NCBI RefSeq assembly: GCF_000152725.1
Contig: NZ_CH724131.1
Location: 461,846-525,845, forward strand
DNA from: Pseudooceanicola batsensis HTCC2597
GTDB taxonomy: Bacteria; Pseudomonadota; Alphaproteobacteria; Rhodobacterales; Rhodobacteraceae
Length of the DNA: 64,000 bases
Direction: 5' to 3'
Part shown: positions 1-10,360 of the stretch, piece after piece
How the letters are laid out: each line of letters opens with the position of its first letter
Position numbering within the stretch: position 1 is the stretch's first letter
The notes under the pieces: model-generated
Told to the model about the DNA's origin: nothing
What the model saw: only the letters and a program-made list of their open reading frames with translations
The model's database searches: none
Position numbers and translations under genes: made by a program

Positions 1-166
1 AGCCGAGCATCCCGGCCACGACCTGCATGACCAGAACGACGAGGATGGCGAGCGCGGTCAGCCCGCCCATCCCCGTCAGCAGATAGCGGGAGCCCCTGAA
101 CCGGCAGACCCGGCCTGCGCCCGTCACGACGAGCGACAGCGCCAGGGGCAGCAGCAGATCAGTCAT
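1..166 (-). CDS. small membrane protein, partial (runs off window start)
   Basis: An ATG at 166-164 opens a frame that stays open to the window edge, giving about 55 residues. The start lies inside the last codons of hisA (AATGACTGA, 8-base overlap), which suggests translational coupling. The visible part is hydrophobic: a first segment around residues 4-15 ([11 protein letters not shown]), a short basic turn ([10 protein letters not shown]), then a second segment around 31-53 ([20 protein letters not shown]). I infer an integral inner-membrane protein with at least two helices. No family is recognised. Its place directly after hisA suggests it is carried in the histidine operon, probably ahead of hisF outside the window. 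Confidence 0.6.
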   Translation of the reverse strand, partial: MTDLLLPLALSLVVTGAGRVCRFRGSRYLLTGMGGLTALAILVVLVMQVVAGMLG

Positions 167-884
167 TCCGGAGAAGCGCCAGCGCCTCCGCGAGGTCGAT
201 CGCTCCGTCATAGAGCGCCCGGCCCGAGATCGCGCCGTCCAGCGGCGCGCCGCACGCCTTGAGCGCCCGCAGATCGTCCAGCGACGACACCCCGCCCGAG
301 GCGATGACCGGGATCGAGACGGCCCCGGCCAGTGCGGCGGTCGCCGGGATGTTCGGCCCCTGCATTGCGCCGTCGCGGTTGATGTCGGTGTATATGATCG
401 CGGCGACGCCGGCATCCTCGAACGAGCGGGCGAGATCGGTCACCGTCACGTCCGTCTCTTCGGCCCAGCCCTTGGTGGCGACGCGCCCGTCGCGGGCGTC
501 GATGCCGATGGCGACCTGACCGGGGAAATTCCGCGCCGCTTCGCGCACCAGGGCGGGGTTCTCGACCGCCACGGTGCCCAGGATAACCCGGGCCAGCCCC
601 TTGGACAGCCACATCTCGATTGTCGCAAGATCGCGAATGCCGCCGCCGAGCTGCGCCGGAACCTTCGTTCTTTCGAGGATCGCCTCGACCGGCGCCGCAT
701 TGACCGGCGTGCCCGCGAAGGCCCCGTTCAGGTCGACCAGGTGCAGCCATTCGCAGCCGGCCGCGACGAAGGCCTCGGCCTGGGCGGCGGGATCGTCGTT
801 GAAGACGGTGGCCTGGTCCATGTCGCCCTTGTAGAGCCGCACGGCCTTGCCGTCCTTGAGGTCGATGGCGGGATAGAGAAACAT
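159..884 (-). CDS. hisA: phosphoribosylformimino-5-aminoimidazole carboxamide ribotide isomerase
   Basis: HisA opens the aminoaldose ring of ProFAR to give PRFAR, the fourth step of histidine synthesis, in the cytosol. The product is 241 residues, the usual length of this TIM barrel. It begins [17 protein letters not shown], with the catalytic Asp near residue 8, and carries [16 protein letters not shown] and the C-terminal IASGGVSS phosphate-binding motifs. The frame is open further upstream, but the ATG at 884 matches the family N-terminus, so I use it. hisH and hisB lie upstream on the same strand. The gene between them, DUF2147, points the other way, so hisA may need its own promoter in 885-1004. 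Confidence 0.97.
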   Translation of the reverse strand: MFLYPAIDLKDGKAVRLYKGDMDQATVFNDDPAAQAEAFVAAGCEWLHLVDLNGAFAGTPVNAAPVEAILERTKVPAQLGGGIRDLATIEMWLSKGLARVILGTVAVENPALVREAARNFPGQVAIGIDARDGRVATKGWAEETDVTVTDLARSFEDAGVAAIIYTDINRDGAMQGPNIPATAALAGAVSIPVIASGGVSSLDDLRALKACGAPLDGAISGRALYDGAIDLAEALALLRND

Positions 885-1004
885 GTGCGGGCCCTTTCCT
901 GTCGTGGCCGCGGTTATGCATGACGTCACGGGACATGCAACCCGGGCTTGTGACGGCGCGGATTGCGCGGCAGGATCCGCCCGGAAAAGGGAGGAGAGAC
1001 GAAA

Positions 1005-1391
1005 ATGCGGAATCTGATGGTTGCACTGGCCGGGCTGGTGCTGAGCGCCGGCGCGGCCCTGGCCGATCCGGTCGAGGGCACCTGGCAGACCCAGGTCGAT
1101 GACGGCGCCTATGCCCATGTCAGGATCGCGCCCTGCGGTCCGGCCTATTGCGGGACGATGACACGGACCTTCAATTCGGATGGCGAGTACAAGTCGCCCA
1201 ACCTGGGCAAGCAGCTTGTCCGGGACATGAAGCCTGTCGGCGGCGGCAAGTACGAGGGAAAGGTCTGGCGGCCGTCCAACGACAAGATCTACTTCGGCAA
1301 GCTGGAACTCGCGGGCGACAGGCTGAAGATGAAGGGCTGCGTCGCGGGCGGGCTGATCTGTTCGGGCCAGACCTGGGCCAGGGTGAACTGA
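1005..1391 (+). CDS. DUF2147 secreted protein
   Basis: A 128-residue protein with a clear Sec signal peptide ([20 protein letters not shown], cleaved before DPVEG). The mature part has the DUF2147 pattern: DPVEGTWQT near the N-terminus, CGPAYCGTM with two cysteines, and a C-terminal [16 protein letters not shown] with two more, suggesting disulphides in the periplasm. GGAGGAG about 8 bases before the ATG fixes the start. The function of the family is unknown; it is a small beta-rich periplasmic or lipocalin-like fold. The gene lies between hisH and hisA but on the opposite strand, so it is not co-transcribed with them. Confidence 0.88.
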   Translation: MRNLMVALAGLVLSAGAALADPVEGTWQTQVDDGAYAHVRIAPCGPAYCGTMTRTFNSDGEYKSPNLGKQLVRDMKPVGGGKYEGKVWRPSNDKIYFGKLELAGDRLKMKGCVAGGLICSGQTWARVN

Positions 1392-1416
1392 GCGCCGCGC
1401 GCCGTCACCCCCCGGG

Positions 1417-1490
1417 CCTGATCCGGGGGGGCGGGGCCTCAGGGACCGGGGCTCGTCATTCTCGGGCCCGGCCCGGGGACGACACGCGCC
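1417..1490. repeat. extragenic palindromic repeat, two degenerate units
   Basis: The short gap between the DUF2147 gene and hisH holds two GC-rich palindromic units. One centres on CCCCGGGCCTGATCCGGGG and the next on CTCGGGCCCGGCCCGGGGAC. They resemble the GTCATCCCCGG...CCGGGGATCTC units seen better preserved near 25.2 kb. As the two genes are convergent here, the hairpins may also slow transcription from both sides. No T-run follows, so they are not classic terminators. Confidence 0.5.
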
Positions 1491-1506
1491 CGGTCCACGC
1501 GTCCGC

Positions 1507-2139
1507 TCAGGGCGACCACGTAAGGAAATTCGCGATCATCCGGAGCCCGGTCTGCTGGCTCTTTTCGGGATGGAACTGCGTGCCCACCATCGTGTCGCGG
1601 CCGATGATCGCGGTGACCGGGTGGCCGTAATCCACATGCGCCAGCAGCTGCTCGGGCGCGGCGACCGCCATGTGATAGCTGTGGACGAAATAGGCGTGCT
1701 GCCCGGTCTCGATCCCGGCCAGAACCGGGTGCGGGCGGTCGATCACCAGGTCGTTCCACCCCATGTGCGGCACTTTCAGCCCCTCGGCCCCGATCCGGGC
1801 AACCTCGCCATCGATCCAGCCCAGCCCGGCCGTCTCTTCGTACTCATGCCCGATCCGTGCCATGAGCTGCATGCCGACGCAGATCCCCATGAAGGGCCGC
1901 GCCTTGTCCTCGACCATCTCGCGCAGCGCGTCGTAGAGGTTCTCGCGCCCCTTCAGCGCCCGCGCGCAGGCGGGAAAGGCGCCGTCGCCGGGCAGGACGA
2001 TCCGGTCGGCGCGGCGCACGTCCTCGGCGCGGTCCGACACGATAACCTCGCCGCCGCCGACCTCGCGCGCCATGCGCTGAAAGGCCTTCTCGGCGGAATG
2101 CAGGTTCCCGCTTTCATAGTCGATCAGGACGGTGAGCAT
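1507..2139 (-). CDS. hisH: imidazole glycerol phosphate synthase glutaminase subunit
   Basis: HisH hydrolyses glutamine and channels ammonia to HisF, which forms imidazole glycerol phosphate and AICAR. The 210-residue class I glutamine amidotransferase begins [20 protein letters not shown]. It has the nucleophile Cys in [10 protein letters not shown] and the His-Glu pair in [11 protein letters not shown] near the C-terminus. Length and motifs are those of a standalone HisH. hisB lies 54 bases upstream on the same strand, an operon arrangement. HisF is not in the window and is expected beyond its left edge. Confidence 0.97.
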   Translation of the reverse strand: MLTVLIDYESGNLHSAEKAFQRMAREVGGGEVIVSDRAEDVRRADRIVLPGDGAFPACARALKGRENLYDALREMVEDKARPFMGICVGMQLMARIGHEYEETAGLGWIDGEVARIGAEGLKVPHMGWNDLVIDRPHPVLAGIETGQHAYFVHSYHMAVAAPEQLLAHVDYGHPVTAIIGRDTMVGTQFHPEKSQQTGLRMIANFLTWSP

Positions 2140-2193
2140 CCGGTTCTCCTTGCCACGCCAGTGCAGGTGCCGCGAAACGGCGGGCGGGTCAAG

Positions 2194-2781
2194 TCAGAGC
2201 GAGCCCTTGGTCGAGGGGATGGCGTCGCCCTTGCGCGGATCGGTCTCGACGGCCATCCGCAGCGCCTGGGCCACCGCCTTGAAGGCCGCCTCGGCGATGT
2301 GGTGGGCATTCACTCCGTGCAGCATGTCCACATGCAGGGTGATGCCGCCGTGGGTCGCCAGAGCCTGGAAGAATTCACGCACCAGTTCGGTGTCGAAGGT
2401 GCCGATCTTGGGCGTCGGCAGCGCGACGTTCCACACCAGGAAGGGACGCCCCGACAGATCGAGCGCGGCACGGACAAGGGCATCGTCCATCGGCAGCAGG
2501 CACGAGCCGTACCGCCGGATGCCGCGCTTGTCGCCAAGCGCCTGCGTCAGGGCCTGCCCGATGGCGATGCCGCAATCCTCGACCGTATGGTGATCGTCGA
2601 TGTGCAGATCGCCCTTGCAGCGGACGTCCATGTCGATCAGCGAATGGCGCGCCAGCTGGTCGAGCATGTGGTCGAAGAACCCCACGCCGGTCTGCATCTC
2701 GTAGCGTCCCGTCCCGTCGAGGGACAGGCTGACGTCGATCTCGGTCTCTGCCGTCTTGCGGCTGATCTTGGCGCTGCGCAT
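2194..2781 (-). CDS. hisB: imidazoleglycerol-phosphate dehydratase
   Basis: HisB dehydrates imidazole glycerol phosphate to imidazole acetol phosphate. The 195-residue protein is the monofunctional form; the phosphatase domain found in enterobacteria is absent. Both metal-binding His clusters are visible: [17 protein letters not shown] near residue 65 and [12 protein letters not shown] near 165. The N-terminus [17 protein letters not shown] is typical. It is the first histidine gene of this run, so the promoter probably lies in 2782-2889, where I see no clear box. Confidence 0.97.
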   Translation of the reverse strand: MRSAKISRKTAETEIDVSLSLDGTGRYEMQTGVGFFDHMLDQLARHSLIDMDVRCKGDLHIDDHHTVEDCGIAIGQALTQALGDKRGIRRYGSCLLPMDDALVRAALDLSGRPFLVWNVALPTPKIGTFDTELVREFFQALATHGGITLHVDMLHGVNAHHIAEAAFKAVAQALRMAVETDPRKGDAIPSTKGSL

Positions 2782-2889
2782 GGGGCCTCCGTAATGTCGG
2801 GCGATGTATAGGCGGCGGGGGTCGCGGCGGAAAGCGAAAGGCGCAGGTGGAGAAAATTCCGTTGCGAGGCGCGGCTTTGGCGCATCGCC

Positions 2890-3432
2890 CTACCGCTCAA
2901 GGGCCTTGCCGAACCGGGGCAGGCGGGCCTTCTTCATCAGGTTCCGCATGGTCCAGCCCTCGTCCGAGAGCCGGCGCGCCTCGGCCAGCACGGCCCCGGC
3001 CGCGTGGCGCGTCACCTCGGGCCGGGCCTCGAAGAACCCCAGCAGAAGCGTGTCGGGATCGGCGCGTGTCAGCCCCTCTTCGGCCAGGATGTTGCGGGGG
3101 AAGTCCTTGGCGTTCATCGTCACGATCCCGTCGGCATGACCGGCGACGGCGGCGGCCAGCACGTGGATGTCCGCCGGATCGGGCAGCCAGAGCCGGTTTT
3201 CCAGCCCCTCGGGCACCGTGACCGAGGCGCGGGGAAAGGCCGCGTTCGCCATCGCCGCCTCGCTCCGCGCCTGCATTTCCTGAACGGGGTCGATGCGGGC
3301 GGCCGCGCGGGCCCATTCCTCGAGCAGCCGGGCCGACCAGAGCGGCTGGTACAGCCCGGCGCGGGCCGTGGCCAGCAGCACCTCGCGCATCACGGTCGGG
3401 TAGAGGACGCAGGCGTCGAGAACCAGTTTCAT
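2890..3432 (-). CDS. PIN-domain protein (RSP_2648-like)
   Basis: A 180-residue protein with a PIN nuclease fold. Asp6 lies in KLVLDACVLYP, an acidic and hydrophobic run DPADIHVLAAAV near the middle supplies the second site, and GIVTMNAKDFP gives a later Asp. PIN domains are Mg-dependent RNases, often toxins. No small antitoxin-like frame lies beside it. Instead its ATG overlaps the stop of the upstream rRNA methyltransferase by 4 bases (ATGA), so the two are translationally coupled. From memory, this gene pair occurs together in Rhodobacter (RSP_2647/2648). A role in RNA processing rather than toxicity is my inference. Confidence 0.85.
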   Translation of the reverse strand: MKLVLDACVLYPTVMREVLLATARAGLYQPLWSARLLEEWARAAARIDPVQEMQARSEAAMANAAFPRASVTVPEGLENRLWLPDPADIHVLAAAVAGHADGIVTMNAKDFPRNILAEEGLTRADPDTLLLGFFEARPEVTRHAAGAVLAEARRLSDEGWTMRNLMKKARLPRFGKALER

Positions 3433-4631
3433 AGCCGGAAGAACAGCGCCTTGAGATAACCGCTTTCGGCCAGTTGCGGGTGCACGGGGTGATCGGCCCC
3501 GGCGAAACCGGTATGAATCAGCTGCGCCGTTCGTCCGGTGCGGTAGAGCCCCCGGCCGATCCCGCGGATCGAGGCCATGCGGAACCGATCGAGATCCGCC
3601 GCATGCGAGCAGGAACAGAGTGCCAGGTATCCGCCGGGCCGGACAAGGGGCGCAGCCAGCCGGGCGACCCGCTCATAGGCGCGCAGCCCCGCGTCCAGCG
3701 CCTGTTTCGACGGTGCGAAGGCGGGCGGGTCGCAGATGACGAGATCGAAGTCTTCGCCTTCTTCGGCCAGCGCGGCCATCACCTCGAAGGCATCGCCCCG
3801 CCGGGTGTCGAACCGGTCCCCGAGACCGCTTTGCCCCGCGCCTTCGGTCGCGAGATCGAGCGCCGGTTGCGATCCGTCCACCGCCAGCGCCGAAGATGCC
3901 CCGGCGGCGAGCGCGGCGAGGGCGAAGCCGCCGACATGCGAGAACACGTCGAGCACCTGCGCGCCCCGTGCCAGACCCGCGGCGAAGGCGTGGTTGGGGC
4001 GCTGGTCGTAGAAGAGCCCCGTCTTCTGCCCGCCCGTCAGGTCGGCCATGTAGGTCGCGCCGTTCATCCGTACCGCAACCGGCGCCCCCGGCGCCTCGCC
4101 CGCGAGCACCGCGTCCCTGTCGTCCAGCCCCTCGAGCCCGCGGGCCCGGCCCGCTGCGCTCTTGAGGACATGCGTGACGCCCGTGACCCGGAGAAGCGCC
4201 GCGGTCAGCATCTCGATATGCCGTTCGGCCCAGGCGGCATTGGGCTGCACGACGCAGCTGTCGCCGAAACGGTCGATCACGATCCCCGGAAGCAGGTCTG
4301 CCTCGGCATGGACGAGCCGGTAAAAGGGCTGATCGTGCAGCCTCTCGCGCAGCGCGAGGGCCCGGGTCAGCCGTTTGGCGAACCACTCCTCGTCCAGTTC
4401 GGTCACCTCCGGCGTATCGAGTACGCGGCCGACGATCCGCGATCCCGTGTTTGCCGCCACCAGGGCCATGGGGGTTCGCCCCGCATCCTCGAGCACGGCC
4501 AGCGCACCGGCGGGAATCGCCTTGGTCCTCCGGTCGAGCACCAGTTCGTTGTCGTAGACCCAAGGATAGCCGAACCGGATGCGGCGCGGGTCCATCTTCG
4601 GTTTCAATCTGAGCACGGGCAGGTCGGTCAT
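3429..4631 (-). CDS. class I SAM-dependent rRNA methyltransferase, RlmI-like
   Basis: A 400-residue protein with an N-terminal PUA-like segment (about 1-80: LRLKPKMDPRRIRFGYPWVYDNEL) and a Rossmann methyltransferase domain. The domain shows the SAM site QVLDVFSHVGGFALAALAAG and the catalytic motif DLVICDPPAF, followed by a PGGYLALCSCSH segment with two cysteines, as in RlmI-type 23S rRNA m5C methyltransferases. From memory it matches the RSP_2647 family. It is divergent from edd, sharing the 335-base region 4632-4966. The PIN protein downstream overlaps by 4 bases. Confidence 0.9.
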   Translation of the reverse strand: MTDLPVLRLKPKMDPRRIRFGYPWVYDNELVLDRRTKAIPAGALAVLEDAGRTPMALVAANTGSRIVGRVLDTPEVTELDEEWFAKRLTRALALRERLHDQPFYRLVHAEADLLPGIVIDRFGDSCVVQPNAAWAERHIEMLTAALLRVTGVTHVLKSAAGRARGLEGLDDRDAVLAGEAPGAPVAVRMNGATYMADLTGGQKTGLFYDQRPNHAFAAGLARGAQVLDVFSHVGGFALAALAAGASSALAVDGSQPALDLATEGAGQSGLGDRFDTRRGDAFEVMAALAEEGEDFDLVICDPPAFAPSKQALDAGLRAYERVARLAAPLVRPGGYLALCSCSHAADLDRFRMASIRGIGRGLYRTGRTAQLIHTGFAGADHPVHPQLAESGYLKALFFRL

Positions 4632-4914
4632 GCCTTCCTCTACCCCGATCCGGTGGCCGCCGGAAGGGGCGGCCTTGCCTCTCGTCGGGGCGGCGTCTAG
4701 CCTGTTCCCATGGTCCGGTGACAGGCGTCAGGCGAAGCCGCAAAGACGAGAGAGGCCCGCCGGTTGCCACCGCCGGTCCCGTCGCGCCGGAACCGCGGGA
4801 CGGCTGGCGAATTCGACAACAGAAGGCGGTGCGCGACCGAAGGCCCCGCGGCGCAGTCGACGCGGGTCGCAGCCAGAGGCGCCGTCACGGAGTATCCCGC
4901 AGATGGCGCCCGCA
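4632..4914. other. intergenic region between methyltransferase and edd, left part
   Basis: This stretch lies between the divergent rRNA methyltransferase and edd genes. It is GC-rich apart from its right end. I see no small gene with a credible start and no hairpin with a T-run. It presumably contains the methyltransferase promoter, but I cannot point to boxes. The edd control elements lie immediately to its right. Confidence 0.5.
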
Positions 4915-4943
4915 TTGTTACCGCTAACAAAGCCTGTTAGGTT
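4915..4943 (+). promoter_or_regulatory. edd-eda operator and candidate promoter
   Basis: TTGTTA-CCGC-TAACAA at 4915-4930 is a perfect palindrome with 6-base arms and an even centre. It closely resembles LacI/GntR-type operators, for example the TGTTACCGGTAACA class used in gluconate control. The left arm TTGTTA can serve as a -35 box, with TAGGTT at 4938-4943 as a -10 box at 17-base spacing, so a bound repressor would block the polymerase. A further TGTTAG half-site lies at 4935-4940. A GGAG ribosome site follows before the edd ATG at 4967. No regulator gene lies next to it. Site identity is inferred. Confidence 0.6.
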
Positions 4944-4966
4944 GAGATGAAGAACAGGAGACGCCC

Positions 4967-6772
<1,806 letters not shown>

Positions 6773-6780
6773 GGTGTAAC

Positions 6781-7425
6781 ATGAGCATCACCCCGCAAAA
6801 GGCCAGCAACACGAGCGAAAAGCTGTGCCGAACCGCCCCGGTCATCCCCGTGCTGGTCGTCGATGACGCCGCCCAAGCCCGACCTCTGGCCACGGCTTTG
6901 GTCGCGGGCGGTCTGCCGGTGCTCGAGGTCACGCTGCGTACGCCCGCCGCCCTGGACGTGATCCGCGAGATGGCCGGCGTGCCGGGCGGCATGGTCGGGG
7001 CGGGCACGATCCTGACCCCCGAGGACGCCGAACGCGCGGTCGAGGCGGGCGCGACCTTCGGCGTCTCGCCCGGGGCGACCGACCGGCTGCTGGATGCGGC
7101 GGAACGCCTGGGCCTGCCGATGCTGCCGGGCGCCGCCACGGCGAGCGAGGCGATGCGACTGCTCGAACGCGGCTACCGGGTGCAGAAATTCTTTCCGGCC
7201 GAGGCCTCGGGCGGGGCCAGCGCGCTGAAGGCCTTCGCCTCGCCCCTGCCGCAGATCCTCTTCTGCCCGACGGGCGGCGTGACCCCCGACAATGCCGGCG
7301 ACTATCTCGCCCTGCCGAACACCGCCTGCGTCGGCGGCTCCTGGGTGGCGCCCAAGGACAAGGTCGAGGCCGGGGACTGGGCCGGGATCGAATCCCTCGC
7401 CAGAACCGCGTCCCGGCTGGGCTGA
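6781..7425 (+). CDS. eda: 2-keto-3-deoxy-6-phosphogluconate aldolase
   Basis: Eda cleaves KDPG to pyruvate and glyceraldehyde 3-phosphate, the last step of the Entner-Doudoroff pathway. The 214-residue class I aldolase has the acid/base Glu in GGLPVLEVTLRTPAAL, the GAGTILTPEDAERA segment, and the Schiff-base Lys in RVQKFFPAEASGG, followed by CPTGGVTPDNA. The ATG is 8 bases after the edd stop. It converges with a flavin oxidoreductase gene only 10 bases away, and no terminator is apparent in the gap. Confidence 0.97.
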   Translation: MSITPQKASNTSEKLCRTAPVIPVLVVDDAAQARPLATALVAGGLPVLEVTLRTPAALDVIREMAGVPGGMVGAGTILTPEDAERAVEAGATFGVSPGATDRLLDAAERLGLPMLPGAATASEAMRLLERGYRVQKFFPAEASGGASALKAFASPLPQILFCPTGGVTPDNAGDYLALPNTACVGGSWVAPKDKVEAGDWAGIESLARTASRLG

Positions 7426-7435
7426 ACCGGTCGCC

Positions 7436-8437
7436 TCAGACCGAGGCCACCGCCCCGAGGTCGCGCAGCACGCGCGCGGCGATGCCGACCGATTTCAGCC
7501 GGGCCGCATGGCCGTGGATCTGCGCATTCACCATCACCTCGTCGGGCTGGTAGGTTTCGAGGATCGTCGCGGTCTGGCGCTTGACCATCTCTTCCGACCC
7601 GATGGCGCTGACCGTGAACCGCGTCTGCGCGGCGGCGATCCAGCTGGGCTCAAGGTGATCCTCCAGCCGCTCGACGGGCCGGGGCAAGGGCCCCGGCATA
7701 CCCGCGCGCAGTCTGGCGAAACCCAGCACGGCCGAGGATTGCCAGTAGAGCGCCTCTTCCTCGGTTTCGGCGGCGAAGACGTTCATCGCCACCATAAAAT
7801 GCGGCTTGTCCAGGTAGGCCGAGGGCTGGAAGCTGCGGCGATAGACCTCGCCCGCCTCGGCCAGCATCTCGGGCGCGAAATGCGAGGCGAAGGCATAGGG
7901 CAGGCCCAGATGCGCCGCCAGTTGTGCTCCATAGAGCGACGACCCGAGGATCCAGATCGGCACCCCGGTGCCCGTGCCCGGGATCGCGCGCACGCGCTGG
8001 CCCTCTTCAGCCGGACCGAGATGGGCCAGCAGCTCCAGCACGTCCTGCGGAAAGGTGTCCTGCTGCGACATGTGGCGGCGCAGGGCACGGGCGGTTTCCA
8101 TGTCGGTTCCGGGCGCCCGACCGAGGCCGAGGTCGATGCGGTCGCCGTGGATCGTGGCGAGCGTGCCGAACTGCTCGGCGATCACCAGCGGCGCATGGTT
8201 TGGCAGCATGACGCCCCCCGAGCCGACCCGGATCCGCGAGGTCGCCCCCGCGATATGCCCGATCAGCACCGAGGTCGCGGACGAGGCGATGCCGGGCATG
8301 TTGTGATGTTCGGCCAGCCAGAGCCGGTGATAGCCCTGGCCCTCGGCGTGCTGGGCCAGGGACACCGAGTTCGCGATCGCATCGCGCGCCGTGCCGCCCT
8401 CGGGGATCGGCGCCAGGTCGAGCAGGGAATACCGCAT
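7436..8437 (-). CDS. LLM-class flavin-dependent oxidoreductase
   Basis: A 333-residue luciferase-like monooxygenase fold. It begins [17 protein letters not shown] and contains [49 protein letters not shown] and [16 protein letters not shown]. These are the marks of the MsnO8/YhbW-type subgroup, which carries FMN and has no known physiological substrate in most cases. It is a single gene, convergent with eda. About 120 bases separate it from the M48 protease gene, which lies to its right and reads toward it on the same strand. The substrate cannot be inferred from context. Confidence 0.88.
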   Translation of the reverse strand: MRYSLLDLAPIPEGGTARDAIANSVSLAQHAEGQGYHRLWLAEHHNMPGIASSATSVLIGHIAGATSRIRVGSGGVMLPNHAPLVIAEQFGTLATIHGDRIDLGLGRAPGTDMETARALRRHMSQQDTFPQDVLELLAHLGPAEEGQRVRAIPGTGTGVPIWILGSSLYGAQLAAHLGLPYAFASHFAPEMLAEAGEVYRRSFQPSAYLDKPHFMVAMNVFAAETEEEALYWQSSAVLGFARLRAGMPGPLPRPVERLEDHLEPSWIAAAQTRFTVSAIGSEEMVKRQTATILETYQPDEVMVNAQIHGHAARLKSVGIAARVLRDLGAVASV

Positions 8438-8560
8438 GTCGTCTCCTTCTGTGGCGGTCTCCAGACATAGGCGCGCGCGAACCGGCGCGCCAGACCGTGC
8501 GGCGCATCAGGCGGGGTTGCACGAAGATCGACCGCCGGCCCCGTCGCGGCGCATGGCAGA

Positions 8561-9253
8561 TCAGTTCGGGTCGGGTTGCCATTTTGCGGTGAGGTTCCGG
8601 ATGGCCGCAATCCGCTCTTCCGGTTTGGGATGGCTCAGCAGCCAGGCCGGCGCCGCGCCCCGGTTGCTCTGCGTCAGCTGCGCCAGTTTCTCGAAGAGCG
8701 AGATCTGGTGCGTCGTGCCGATGCCGGACTTGGTCAGCAGGGCGGCGGCATAGGCATCGGCCTCGTACTCGTCGCTGCGCGAGAGACGCGCCGCCAGAAG
8801 CGAGGTCAGCAGCCCCGCGATCCAGCCGCCGATCCCGGGCAGGAGGCGGCTCAGGATCATCCCGAGGGCCGACCGCAGGGCGTTCTGCCCCGAAAAGTCG
8901 ATCAGCCGCCGGCGTGTGTGGTTCAGTGCCACGTGTCCCAGCTCATGCGCGATGACCGAGGCGATCTCTTCGGCCGTCACGTCTCCGGCGTTGTACTTGT
9001 TGAGAAACCCGCGGGTGAGAAAGATGCGCCCGTCCGGAACGGCCATTCCGTTGACCGGCTCGATCTCGTAGATGTGAACCTTGATCCGCGGCAGGTCCAG
9101 CGCCTCGGCCATGCGGGTCGTCAGCTTGGCGAGGCGCGGATCGGCGAGTTCGGTCGATTTCCGGTCCAGTTCCTTCTTCAGCCGCCAGGTCGAGAATTGC
9201 CAGGCGATGAGGCCGTAGAGGATGGCCAGCAGGATCGGGGTGAAGCGCAGCAT
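8561..9253 (-). CDS. M48 family membrane-associated zinc metalloprotease
   Basis: A 230-residue protein starting MLRFTPILLAILYGLIAW, a signal anchor. The zinc motif HELGH lies in IASVIAHELGHVALNH, and a downstream SRSDEYEADAYAAAL supplies the third (Glu) ligand. A further hydrophobic stretch between them (GMILSRLLPGIGGWIAGLLTSLLA) may be a hairpin in the membrane. M48 peptidases of this size (HtpX/BepA-like) act in envelope quality control. The frame is open 14 codons further upstream, but the chosen ATG places the anchor at the N-terminus. Confidence 0.88.
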   Translation of the reverse strand: MLRFTPILLAILYGLIAWQFSTWRLKKELDRKSTELADPRLAKLTTRMAEALDLPRIKVHIYEIEPVNGMAVPDGRIFLTRGFLNKYNAGDVTAEEIASVIAHELGHVALNHTRRRLIDFSGQNALRSALGMILSRLLPGIGGWIAGLLTSLLAARLSRSDEYEADAYAAALLTKSGIGTTHQISLFEKLAQLTQSNRGAAPAWLLSHPKPEERIAAIRNLTAKWQPDPN

Positions 9254-9307
9254 GCACCCGATATGGGGCAGGGCGCGGCCATGGGCAAGCCGCACCCTGC
9301 AAGGGCA

Positions 9308-9736
9308 TCAGGCGAGTTTCGCATCCAGCGTGATCTCGGCCCCCTTGAAAAGCTTCGACATCGGGCAGCCCGCCTTGGCGTTCTCGGCCGCTTCCTTGAA
9401 CTTGGCTTCTTCAACGTCGGGGATCTTCGCCGTCAGGTCCAGGTGGATCGACATGATCTCGAATCCGTCCTCGACCTTGTCCATCGACACGGTCGCCTTG
9501 GTAGAGATCTCCTCGGCCTCCATCCCGGCCTGTTCCAGCTGCAGCGACAGCGCCATCGAGAAACAGGCGGCATGGGCCGCGCCGGCCAGTTCCTCGGGGT
9601 TGGTGCCCGGTTCGCCCTCGAACCGCTGCTTGAAGCCGTAGGGTTGCTTGTCGAGCGCGCCGGATTCGGTGGACACCATGCCCGAACCACCCTTGATGGT
9701 GCCGTTCCAGATGGCAGAGCCGTGTTTCTTGATCAT
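9308..9736 (-). CDS. osmC: OsmC-type hydroperoxide reductase
   Basis: A 142-residue OsmC/Ohr-fold protein that reduces organic hydroperoxides in the cytosol with a Cys pair. The two catalytic cysteines are seen in GAAHAACFSMALSLQLEQAG and in AGCPMSKLFKGAEITL. The N-terminus MIKKHGSAIWNGTIKGGSG and the QPYGFKQRFEG loop favour OsmC over Ohr. It is divergent from an OmpA-like gene across 162 bases. Direct regulation cannot be read from the sequence, although this family is commonly induced by osmotic or oxidative stress. Confidence 0.93.
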   Translation of the reverse strand: MIKKHGSAIWNGTIKGGSGMVSTESGALDKQPYGFKQRFEGEPGTNPEELAGAAHAACFSMALSLQLEQAGMEAEEISTKATVSMDKVEDGFEIMSIHLDLTAKIPDVEEAKFKEAAENAKAGCPMSKLFKGAEITLDAKLA

Positions 9737-9898
9737 GTCGGTTTTCCTTTTCCGAAGTTGCGGTCCAGCTGAATGAGAGCGCGCGGGGCGCCGATTTCAA
9801 TGTTGCAGGAGATGAAACAATTTCCCTCCTGGATCGTAATTGATGCATAGGGCTTGTTCGAATTCAGGGCGGGCTGCACCAGATGACAAAGGCTAGCC

Positions 9899-10360
9899 AT
9901 GACATTTCGATACGCATTGACCTTGCTAACGGTCTTCGCCCTGCCCGCAGCGGCCCAGACCTCTGATCCCGTGATCGTGAAAGAGACCGCGCCGGCGACC
10001 TCGGCCCGGACCGGGCCGGAGGCCGCGCAGGACGAGGGGCTCCAGGTCTATTTTCCATCCGGCGTTTCGAGCCTTTCGCAGCAGGCTGCGGCCAAGCTCG
10101 ACCGGGCCGCCCGCCTGTACCGCGACGGCAACCCGATCGTCATGATCGTTTCGGGCAATGCCGACACGGTAGGCAGCGCGGCGGCCAATCTCGACCTGTC
10201 GCTGCGGCGCGCCCGGACGGTGGCCAGTGGACTGGTCAGCCGCGGCATTCCCATCGACCGGCTCCAAGTGGTGGGACGCGGCAACAGCGAACTGCCCGTA
10301 CCGACGGAGAATGGCGTTGCGAATTCCGAGAATCGTTCCGTGTCCATCACCTGGCGCTAG
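9899..10360 (+). CDS. OmpA-family C-terminal domain protein
   Basis: A 153-residue exported protein. It has a signal peptide ending ALPAAAQ, a roughly 30-residue linker, then an OmpA/MotB peptidoglycan-binding domain (LQVYFPSGVSSLSQQAAAKL, SGNADTVGSAAANLDLSLRRA, RLQVVGRGNSELPV). There is no lipobox and no beta-barrel, so it is probably periplasmic and bound to the cell wall. The next gene starts within its last 50 bases in another frame, indicating co-expression. The binding partner is unknown. Confidence 0.88.
   Translation: MTFRYALTLLTVFALPAAAQTSDPVIVKETAPATSARTGPEAAQDEGLQVYFPSGVSSLSQQAAAKLDRAARLYRDGNPIVMIVSGNADTVGSAAANLDLSLRRARTVASGLVSRGIPIDRLQVVGRGNSELPVPTENGVANSENRSVSITWR

Noticed and set aside
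2890..3432. Toxin-antitoxin module
   Set aside because: Only a PIN protein is present. No small antitoxin frame lies upstream or downstream; its partner is an rRNA methyltransferase gene.
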